Assembly (NCBI GenBank): GCA_019648995.1
Contig: BLXT01007159.1
Location: 147,035 to 180,676, forward strand
DNA length: 33,642 nt
From: Plakobranchus ocellatus
Lineage: Eukaryota; Mollusca; Gastropoda; Plakobranchidae
Direction of reading: 5' to 3'
Part shown: piece after piece, positions 30,801-33,642 of the stretch
Numbering within the stretch: position 1 is the first letter of the stretch
How the letters are laid out: every line of letters begins with the position of its first letter
Translations under genes and position numbers: made by a program
Notes under the pieces: generated by a model
Seen by the model: the letters and a program-made list of their open reading frames with translations, nothing else
Told to the model about the DNA's origin: nothing
Databases searched by the model: none

Positions 30801-31972
30801 CAGAGAGGCACTCTTCAGGATAATCCAAGTGAAGGAAAAAAATTATTTTCGAGGGGGAAATTTCCTCACAATTGACAATTAAATACAATCGATCAGTGTC
30901 GATATCAATTGGAAAAGATAAAAAATACACAAGTTAATTCAATGCCGCACAAAAAAAGTATTTTAGATAAAAACTTCGATTTTTTTCAAAACAAATGTAG
31001 GAGATATGAACTGATCCAAGACTGCACTTGTAATGATGATATATTTCTAAGGGACGAGGATAGAAATGATTATGTAAATGTTAAATTCAATTATGCAATG
31101 ATGAAGTAGAAAATAACAATTGCACAGTTCACAATGACATCAACCGGGACTATCAGTCATGCTACGCTTCCCTGATACGGTAGTAGTGCGTATCGTCACG
31201 CATCATGGCGCATCACCGATTGCAACTAAAATGCAATCTAGACGGATAAATGTTACGCTGTGAATTGCATTTTCAAGATAAAAAAATAATTCTTTTGATG
31301 GTAAAGGAGATATATGAGCCATTTCCAAAAGGTTGACCCCAAAATTGCGTCACGTTTTTTTTTTTTTTTACTAAATTTTGGAAAAAAGAATCTCCAGTTA
31401 CAAAAGAGAAAGGCCCAATTGAGTATCAGTATTTTTTTTTTATTTCAGAGAATCTGTATCAGCCAAAGAGAAGGGTATTCTCTAAGAGTGAGATGAAAGC
31501 TTTGACACAGAAGTGAGACCCATACTTTTTTTCCTTAATTCTTTGCAAATGTCAAGGTTTCACAGCTAATAAAAAAAAATTAATTACTTAAGCAATTCAT
31601 ATGCTCGTGATCAGGGCTTTAAAAAACAATATGCAAAATGCAGAAACAATCCTACCTTTAAACTGAGCATGAATTAGATTTCTCATTTTTTTAAAAACCA
31701 AGGCATTGTGAGTAATTTGAGATCTTTTGTAGTTAAGCAGCACCTGAATATTTTTGCATCACTGTACTGCGAATCATTTTTTTTTATCTTTCCTCTTGTC
31801 ATCATCTCACTTCTTTAATCCTGCATCAAAACATGAAATGTAGTCATCTATGATACTTTCTTTGTCTTTTAGACGCTACAAGAAACTTCATGAAGTTGTT
31901 CAAAAACAAGAAAAACAAAGAGCAGAAGCTGAGTTGAAGCTTAACAGGTTGAGAGTACGAATGTTCAATAGG
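6869..31972 (+). CDS. ALMS1: ALMS1-like centrosomal/basal-body protein (16 exons joined, 3' end incomplete)
   Basis: Joined exons: 6869-6886, 9995-10129, 10626-10710, 11678-13820, 14530-14582, 16041-16134, 16570-16658, 17481-17635, 18178-19475, 19878-19946, 21202-22958, 23343-23653, 24358-24495, 24769-24946, 31449-31512, 31873-31972. All have GT/AG borders and compatible phases, giving 2229 codons without a stop. Recognition rests on blocks in the same order as vertebrate ALMS1: YRPPGSKDFYY with TTIES (about residues 841-870), GIYAK (about 900), DINTLWDRF (about 1424), KGVSWHIPI (about 1966-1974), and the ALMS motif (EAFLARKQVFISKCRERQKR, then SKSEM, then RYKKLHEVV and LNRLRVRMF, about 2116-2229). 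ALMS1 localises to centrosomes and ciliary basal bodies. The protein is otherwise low-complexity and acidic or Ser-rich, and lacks the vertebrate 47-residue repeats. The last exon (a short basic tail in vertebrates) was not identified. Confidence 0.88.
7071..7290. repeat. TCTAGATC-type palindromic clusters
   Basis: GATCTAGATCTAG-like strings recur at 7071-7090 and 7267-7290, and singly at about 2157-2170, 2401-2415, 2611-2622 and 7022-7034. They are self-complementary hexamer repeats scattered through the intergenic part. No function is evident. Confidence 0.6.
7647..7876. repeat. Diverged repeat block with direct and inverted copies
   Basis: A unit of the type TAATTGCTRTAGARTGRKGATG occurs at 7647-7682 and 7699-7733. 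Weaker copies start at about 7739 and 7790 (sharing TTGCTACAGAG and GGATATTTTGT phrases). An inverted copy lies at 7844-7876 (TTAATTGATACATCATCATT). The outer units are therefore complementary, as in a MITE or foldback element. No target duplication was found. Confidence 0.6.
9995..10129 (+). CDS. ALMS1: ALMS1 exon 2
   Basis: CAG acceptor, GTATGC donor, 135 nt, phase 0 to 0. Encodes a helical stretch containing FAMMQHLINEMDKSSQRIDEF. A TTAG acceptor 3 nt upstream would add one Gln. Confidence 0.75.
10626..10710 (+). CDS. ALMS1: ALMS1 exon 3
   Basis: TTTTAG acceptor and G|GTAGTA donor, 85 nt, phase 0 in and phase 1 out. Encodes FGAAARPPNDKHHIDLLYDE and an acidic end (EDSD). No homology recognised. 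Confidence 0.75.
10711..11677 (+). other. ALMS1 intron 3, containing a Gag-like fragment
   Basis: Apart from the dispersed repeat at 11446-11556, nothing coding was seen. A G8 run occurs near 10995. Confidence 0.5.
11446..11556 (-). mobile_element. Retroelement Gag-like fragment (copy A)
   Basis: On the minus strand this reads VDPKIVSCFFLHFEKKILQL followed by QKEKAQW, and it is clearly homologous to 31308-31430 on the plus strand. The FFLHFEK...W pattern resembles the Gag-type domain of invertebrate LTR retrotransposons. It is a short, isolated and presumably dead fragment. The family assignment is tentative; the repeat relationship is firm. Confidence 0.5.
11678..13820 (+). CDS. ALMS1: ALMS1 exon 4 (large, 2143 nt)
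   Basis: GGCAG acceptor, GG|GTAAGC donor, phase 1 in and phase 2 out. It encodes about 714 residues of acidic, Ser/Thr-rich, mostly disordered sequence with short helical islands (for example the repeated LQ-rich segments near 12320 and 12730, and a coil-like RDQRRELESRYQQL near 13242-13283). It occupies the place of the very large repeat-bearing exon of vertebrate ALMS1, but I see no internal tandem repeat. Confidence 0.9.
14530..14582 (+). CDS. ALMS1: ALMS1 exon 5
   Basis: TTGCAG acceptor, G|GTGAGT donor, 53 nt, phase 2 in and phase 1 out. Encodes HPQEGEPTATSSPITLT. Confidence 0.75.
14601..14770 (+). mobile_element. Degenerate SINE-like repeat
   Basis: A poor box-B-like GGTTGAAATGC (14656-14666) is followed by TTGGGTCCTTGGGTAAGAAG, which resembles the GGGTCCTTGGGCAAG core common in tRNA-derived SINEs of aquatic invertebrates (from general knowledge). 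Boundaries are approximate and no target duplication was found. Confidence 0.45.
16041..16134 (+). CDS. ALMS1: ALMS1 exon 6
   Basis: ATCAG acceptor, AG|GTACAG donor, 94 nt. Acidic start, then a basic end KRKEKYRPYR that leads into the conserved RPPGS block of the next exon. Confidence 0.8.
16570..16658 (+). CDS. ALMS1: ALMS1 exon 7, conserved RPPGSKDFYY block
   Basis: CACAG acceptor, G|GTATGA donor, 89 nt. Encodes PPGSKDFYYTESDAASIADS and TTIESTH, which matches the KPSG..YY...S..TTVES block of vertebrate ALMS1 from memory of that family. This is one of the anchors for the gene identification. Confidence 0.85.
16659..18177 (+). other. ALMS1 introns 7 and 8 (around exon 17481-17635)
   Basis: AT-rich introns with long T runs (16682-16696, 18043-18052, 18163-18172) that serve as or resemble pyrimidine tracts. 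No other feature was seen. Confidence 0.5.
17481..17635 (+). CDS. ALMS1: ALMS1 exon 8
   Basis: GTTCAG acceptor, TCT|GTGAGT donor, 155 nt, phase 1 in and phase 0 out. Contains GGIYAKHKPLISVPEGATLP, equivalent to the EGIYSKR region that follows the YY block in vertebrate ALMS1. Confidence 0.85.
18178..19475 (+). CDS. ALMS1: ALMS1 exon 9 (1298 nt)
   Basis: Long T tract and TTAG acceptor, AG|GTATGT donor, phase 0 in and phase 2 out. The first half is charged (Glu/Asp/Arg/Lys). The second half is a proline-directed Ser region with many S-P and R-S-P pairs (RRSPTYA, RSPPSS, SPPPYQS), which look like sites for proline-directed kinases. That functional reading is inference. Confidence 0.88.
19878..19946 (+). 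CDS. ALMS1: ALMS1 exon 10
   Basis: TTACAG acceptor, AG|GTAGAA donor, 69 nt, phase 2 in and out. Encodes TQAKNIILEKPLSNQQQ. A symmetric exon (a multiple of 3), so it could be skipped without breaking the frame. Confidence 0.75.
20342..20345. other. Assembly gap (NNNN)
   Basis: Four undetermined bases between T-rich runs, so local sequence and length here are uncertain. Confidence 0.99.
21019..21060 (+). pseudogene. Possible decayed duplicate of ALMS1 exon 10
   Basis: After an ATCTCAG acceptor the sequence encodes VEIIIKKPLQTDC, reminiscent of NIILEKPLSNQQQ of exon 10 (19878-19946), and the DNA AAGAAACCCCTTCAAAC resembles GAGAAACCTCTTTCAAAC. No good donor follows before a stop in the required phase, so it is not included in the gene model. 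Confidence 0.3.
21202..22958 (+). CDS. ALMS1: ALMS1 exon 11 (1757 nt) with the Leu-Trp block
   Basis: TTGCAG acceptor, G|GTAAAA donor, phase 2 in and phase 1 out. The block DINTLWDRFK then ITDLLRNPSKHLI (21330-21450) matches the LNELWNKY...LAKILQNPITH block of vertebrate ALMS1. It is followed by coiled-coil-like charged helices (YLKEREEYRIERQERAEFER; DPFMEKLREKISKQRGKIDK near 21842; a KLVNEGYLTPEEAYRLAVER helix near 22324) and a basic Ser/His-rich tail with several S-P sites. Confidence 0.92.
23343..23653 (+). CDS. ALMS1: ALMS1 exon 12, conserved GVSW block
   Basis: CCCCAG acceptor, GAG|GTAGGG donor, 311 nt, phase 1 in and phase 0 out. Begins KGVSWHIPIDVHPSKWEEP, equivalent to the GVSWFVP block of vertebrate ALMS1. 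A later segment, EPLQHWEKWTGVPSGGFW, is also aromatic-rich. Confidence 0.92.
23654..24357 (+). other. ALMS1 intron 12
   Basis: AT-rich, no feature seen beyond the splice sites. Confidence 0.6.
24358..24495 (+). CDS. ALMS1: ALMS1 exon 13, start of the ALMS motif
   Basis: TCACAG acceptor, CAG|GTAAAG donor, 138 nt, phase 0 both sides. Ends in LASRMTLQ, which joins EAF of the next exon, equivalent to the ATLQES...F entry of the vertebrate ALMS motif. Confidence 0.9.
24769..24946 (+). CDS. ALMS1: ALMS1 exon 14, ALMS motif core
   Basis: CTCAG acceptor, G|GTAAGT donor, 178 nt. Encodes EAFLARKQVFISKCRERQKR and ENRHLQECLRLEREAIF, matching the F.ISRS.ERI.RL...RE...F pattern of the ALMS motif shared by ALMS1 and related centrosomal proteins. 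The following 6.5-kb intron holds the RAG1-like transposon. Confidence 0.93.
24947..26970 (+). other. ALMS1 intron 14, part left of the transposon
   Basis: AT-rich intronic sequence. No exon or recognisable repeat was found in 24947-26966. Long T runs at about 26055 and 26776-26793 are the only conspicuous features. Bases 26967-26970 are the AATT target duplication. Confidence 0.5.
26967..26970. repeat. Left target-site duplication AATT
   Basis: Matches 31263-31266. Because AATT is its own complement, it could formally be read as four more TIR bases, but CAC termini are the rule in CMC elements, so the duplication reading is preferred. Confidence 0.75.
26971..26985 (+). repeat. Left terminal inverted repeat (15 bp)
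   Basis: CACAGCGTAACATTT, the exact reverse complement of 31248-31262. Pairing stops at the 16th base. Confidence 0.92.
27641..28133 (-). pseudogene. Transposase C-terminal fragment with the candidate catalytic Glu
   Basis: Begins YGNHCHKYI after the third frameshift. The 28133-28433 stretch in a third frame links it to the middle fragment (it encodes LIADSHLTDLGKLVKQYGG and later QAYHSRSF). It contains KQHILEHHIIPDI and GLGLLGEQRTESSH, where RAG1 has its catalytic Glu in a GNESGNK context. A natural TAA ends it at 27641-27643. Confidence 0.82.
28415..29175 (-). pseudogene. Transposase DDE core, middle fragment
   Basis: Open from about 29175 to TAG at 28415-28417, although true homology probably starts near 29095 after the frameshift. 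Contains NEIWVKTGGDHG (first candidate Asp), a hydrophobic strand VVIALALVKDS, FLNGDYDFLCKVYGLSG (second candidate Asp), the zinc pair PCLLC, and PPYLHILLG. The GD-FL...YGLSG...PC..C series is the most family-specific signature in the element. There is no ATG start, and the frame is disrupted at both ends. Confidence 0.82.
29230..30525 (-). CDS. Transposase N-terminal reading frame with RAG1-NTR-like zinc region
   Basis: 431 codons, open. Residues 11-31 read EAVHVANINNLCRLCG and onward, matching the HQANLRHLCRICG opening of the vertebrate RAG1 N-terminal region. C22 and C25 pair with C68 and C71 (SHICLKC, like EFCHNCW in RAG1), and further along HVWTPYC (C105), C113 and C117 parallel the WHPHTPSCDIC stretch. 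Residues about 120-310 are Ser/Thr-rich linker. Residues about 340-425 are basic and end in LGMSWRQGR, a segment I associate with Chapaev-type transposases. The upstream Met at residue 1 or the Met at residue 7 could start it. The stop at 29230-29232 looks like a late nonsense change, because the same frame stays protein-like for another 47 codons, to a TAA at 29086-29088. Confidence 0.88.
   Translation of the reverse strand: MTFIVNMDYNEAVHVANINNLCRLCGRLLQSKKQYKKPIKKVDYAQDLLFYLNIDILRDSECHSSHICLKCVDNLRTIKRRQSAASLQALRRMVDSSSHVWTPYCSTVTIQECVTGCSHRLGQSTGCFSLPLNQQTHAVVHTPSTSDTTEKHLIGHTDATHTYLETNTISTENSKADNTTALYTLHNTISIDTSTHTQQAGISNIGNTLSSDCSNENPSMDITITDLSIPNIDSDINMTENMAEPSVSSKPHFITPLVPMASSTPRTIKAPQTTDSSTSPMIKHIKTFNHSLSLPVDEPLSKDEETLNTHLVRRKLYTDPHKKTIKCKTKGQPILLQKVVAPRKQSQVKTPTKKKRARIIENIRTSVAGTSKDAEDIQLAVELNRVPTIRRQGIYKRAGLKQKIKLTGEQTLAMKEELGMSWRQGRNHGKL
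30526..31247 (-). other. Transposon 5' region (upstream of the transposase)
   Basis: About 720 bp between the transposase ATG and the right terminal repeat. Non-coding apart from short frames. Its outer 120 bp is CpG-richer than the surroundings, with repeated GCGTATCGT/GCGCATC phrases (about 31186-31220) that may be transposase binding sites. Confidence 0.5.
31248..31262 (-). repeat. Right terminal inverted repeat (15 bp)
   Basis: AAATGTTACGCTGTG on the plus strand, the exact reverse complement of 26971-26985. Confidence 0.92.
31263..31266. repeat. Right target-site duplication AATT
   Basis: Matches 26967-26970. Confidence 0.75.
31308..31430 (+). mobile_element. Retroelement Gag-like fragment (copy B), next to ALMS1 exon 15
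   Basis: Homologous to 11446-11556 in inverted orientation (shared GACCCCAAAATTG and ATTCTCCAGTTAC type phrases), and keeps the reading VDPKIAS..FF...FGKKNLQLQKRKAQLSIS. It ends 18 nt before the ALMS1 exon at 31449, so the present pyrimidine tract of that acceptor directly abuts the repeat. Tentative as to element type. Confidence 0.5.
31449..31512 (+). CDS. ALMS1: ALMS1 exon 15 (64 nt) within the ALMS motif
   Basis: Long T tract and TTTCAG acceptor, GTGAGA donor. With one nt from exon 14 it reads ENLYQPKRRVFSKSEMKALT, matching the PLPKRVF...SKKEM segment of the vertebrate motif. Only this frame is compatible with both neighbours. Confidence 0.88.
31873..31972 (+). CDS. ALMS1: ALMS1 exon 16, C-terminal part of the ALMS motif
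   Basis: TTTTAG acceptor, AGG|GTAAGT donor, 100 nt, ends in phase 0. Encodes RYKKLHEVVQKQEKQRAEAE and LNRLRVRMFNR, matching RIYEQLPEV...K..RLRAQ.Y in vertebrates. In vertebrates about a dozen more residues follow. Here they must lie in a further exon not found before 33642. Confidence 0.92.
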
Positions 31973-32844
31973 GTAAGTATAACGATAAAAAACATTGTGA
32001 AGAATGGTGGGAAAAAAGGGTTGATATTTGACATTTGAGATAGTGGAGTCCACTGAATTCATACTCTTATTAACCTTAAACTCAGATTATGAATGTATCA
32101 TATTCAACTTCATATTGATCAATTAAATGTACCAAAAGTTTAAACACAATTGTAAGGGGGTCATGGAATTTTGAGTCAAATTTCTATTTTTTGACATCTT
32201 CATATAAACAAATCATGAAAGATTTGGCATTGACAGTTTTAAAAAAAAAATAAATAGATGGTCAACATTACATTAGTTGATCCTATATACCAAGGAATGC
32301 TTGGTAGTTTATTTCTTAAGACTATTTAACTGGTAAGTAGGTCCTGTCACTTATATCCTCTATCTGCAAAAGATAAAGTATTTCAAGTGAATAAATTGAT
32401 CTTCCCTTGCTTCAAGTTGAAGTATGGCAATGAGAGACTTAGAGAACATGAAACAAGTCATTTACTTGTAGATCTAAGGGGACGTTCAAATATAATTTTA
32501 AGCCTTTGAGGGGAGGGGGGAGGGGAGTTCTTGAACCAGTGTAATATTACACTTTTGTGAGGGGAAAAAATTAAAAGGAAAAAAATGGCAACATAAAAAA
32601 TAACACAAAAAGGGAGAGGTAACTATACTTAACATCAATCATTAAATGAATCAGTCCATTTTATCCCCTAAAATTATATTAGAATGTTCATTTTCCATTT
32701 TTGCCAGTTTGATTTTTTTTACTGCATAAATGTAGAATTGCATATGTGCATATGAATGGTTTTCATGAATATGTATGTAAAGTGTATAGAGCAGTGAATG
32801 TGCTGTGGGTTTGCATGATATAAATACCATATTCTTGTTCTTCT

Positions 32845-32884
32845 CCTTCTTCTTCTTATTATTGTTATTATTTTTATTATTATC
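32845..32884. repeat. (TTA)n-like microsatellite
   Basis: CTTCTT triplets followed by imperfect TTATTG/TTATTA triplets. Confidence 0.7.
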
Positions 32885-33537
32885 GTCATGAGTGGTCCAC
32901 AAAAGCAGCTTGACCGTTACACAATAAAAGAAATAGGTTCAAATACAGTAATTCATTTATAGCTCGCTTTTAATTCACAAGATAATCTAATGTTGAATGT
33001 TCACCTAGTCACAAAGTAGTGAGCCTAATTGTTTAAGACTGCGACAATAAGTCATTGCTTTGGAAATTTATTCAAATTCTTTCATCATCCGGATATTTAC
33101 AGATTTGCATACTTAATGATTACTGAGAGCTCCAGGCACTTCGAATCCAACAAAATCTATTCTCAGGTTACCGATTATTGACATTTGTTTCAAAAAGCAA
33201 CTAATATGTGCCAGGATGTCTGCTATTCCTTGTGAGTCTTAATCAAGCGTTAGGTTAAAATCCTAAAGAAAGCCAGTTGCAGGCTATCTTCTTTCACAAC
33301 CACTGATGCAAGAATACGCATTTTAAAGAAAAATAATTAAATAATAGTGGTTTTGTAGCAACAGTATGCGTTCTACACCCCTTCAAACTTTCAGCTTCTC
33401 TCGGCGGCTTTCTCATCTGTAACTCAAGAAGAATGCACACATAGCATATGTTTTCATTATGTCATTGACATTCAACATTTTGAAAAACCCAATTCTTAAA
33501 CTACAGTTAATGCTTAATAAGTTAGCACACCATTGGC

Positions 33538-33601
33538 GATTATTATTATTATCATAAGTTTTATCACTGTTGTTGTTTTTATCGTTATAATTATTATTAT
33601 A
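33538..33601. repeat. (TTA)n/(TTG)n imperfect microsatellite
   Basis: Imperfect ATT/GTT triplets. No coding or structural role seen. Confidence 0.65.
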
Positions 33602-33642
33602 ACAAGACAACAATGTAATATTACAGGGGAAGGAGGGGGGGG

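Larger units (their letters stand above)
26971..31262 (-). mobile_element. RAG1-N-terminus-bearing DNA transposon (N-RAG-TP / Chapaev-like), full length
   Basis: A 4292-bp element with perfect 15-bp terminal inverted repeats CACAGCGTAACATTT (26971-26985 and the complement at 31248-31262), flanked by AATT on both sides (26967-26970, 31263-31266). A CAC start and a 4-bp duplication fit the Chapaev branch of the CMC transposons. It carries one minus-strand transposase (27641-30525, broken) with a RAG1-like N-terminus and a DDE core. About 670 bp lie 3' of the gene and about 720 bp 5' of it. Subterminal GCGYATCGT-like motifs occur near 27012 and 31188. A CACTGG...CCAGTG inverted pair is at 27034-27077. 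It is antisense to ALMS1 inside one intron. Elements with this composition were described from Aplysia as N-RAG-TP; that match is from memory. Confidence 0.9.
31973..33642 (+). other. ALMS1 last intron or 3' region, no exon assigned
   Basis: The expected short terminal exon (phase 0, a basic tail in vertebrates) was searched for by eye after each CAG/TAG. Candidates at 32087, 33101 and 33167 give only 4-10 residues without resemblance. A GGGGACGTTCAAAT phrase followed by GGGGAGGGGGGAGGGG (32479-32526) resembles the end of some invertebrate DNA transposons but has no partner. The window ends in a G-rich run. Confidence 0.4.

Noticed and set aside
26971-31262. A ProtoRAG/Transib element with RAG1 and RAG2 genes
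   Set aside because: There is no RAG2-like kelch gene, the duplication is 4 bp (Transib makes 5), and the catalytic motifs are of the GGDHG...GDY.FL...GEQ type, not Transib wording.
32651-32902. Minus-strand 83-codon Asn/Lys-rich frame
   Set aside because: It is driven by the (TTA)n-like microsatellite.
32087-33190. Candidate last ALMS1 exons after CAG at about 32086, 33100 and 33166
   Set aside because: Each gives only 4-10 residues before a stop and none resembles the conserved C-terminal tail.
1-33642. CRISPR arrays, operons, ribosome binding sites, bacterial or phage genes
   Set aside because: The window is spliced animal DNA and no such structures are present.

Overview
This is AT-rich, intron-rich animal nuclear DNA. 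It is most probably from a gastropod mollusc, possibly a heterobranch. That assignment is inference: it rests on an invertebrate-style ALMS1 gene, a RAG1-N-terminus-bearing transposon of the kind described from the sea slug Aplysia (N-RAG-TP), and a dense scatter of TCTAGATC-type palindromes. There are no bacterial features. Four Ns at 20342-20345 mark an assembly gap.

Layout. (1) 204-1297, minus strand: the 3' part of a small unrecognised gene (three coding exons, 128 codons, basic N-terminus) with a tRNA-derived SINE in its last intron. (2) 1300-6510: a repeat-rich intergenic stretch. It holds a hAT-like MITE with an 8-bp target duplication (2111-2376), a (TCA)n microsatellite, and two copies of one LINE lying back to back (3381-3905 minus, about 4060-6506 plus). 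(3) 6869-31972, plus strand: a large gene that I recognise as ALMS1 (Alstrom syndrome / ALMS-motif centrosomal protein). I could join 16 coding exons whose splice phases all agree, giving 2229 codons with no internal stop. The last exon, after 31972, was not found. (4) 26971-31262, inside the ALMS1 intron that splits the ALMS motif and antisense to the gene: a 4292-bp DNA transposon with 15-bp terminal inverted repeats and a 4-bp AATT duplication. It encodes one transposase broken by one stop and three frameshifts. Its N-terminus carries the cysteine pattern of the vertebrate RAG1 N-terminal region, and its C-terminal part has a Chapaev-like DDE layout. (5) 31973-33642: intron or 3' flank with simple repeats.

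The RAG1-like element is the most interesting object. It joins a RAG1-type N-terminal zinc region to a Chapaev-type (not Transib-type) catalytic core, with both ends and the target duplication preserved. ALMS1 acts at centrosomes and ciliary basal bodies. Here its conserved parts are a Leu-Trp block, a GVSW block and the C-terminal ALMS motif, in the same order as in vertebrate ALMS1 and without the long vertebrate tandem-repeat region.
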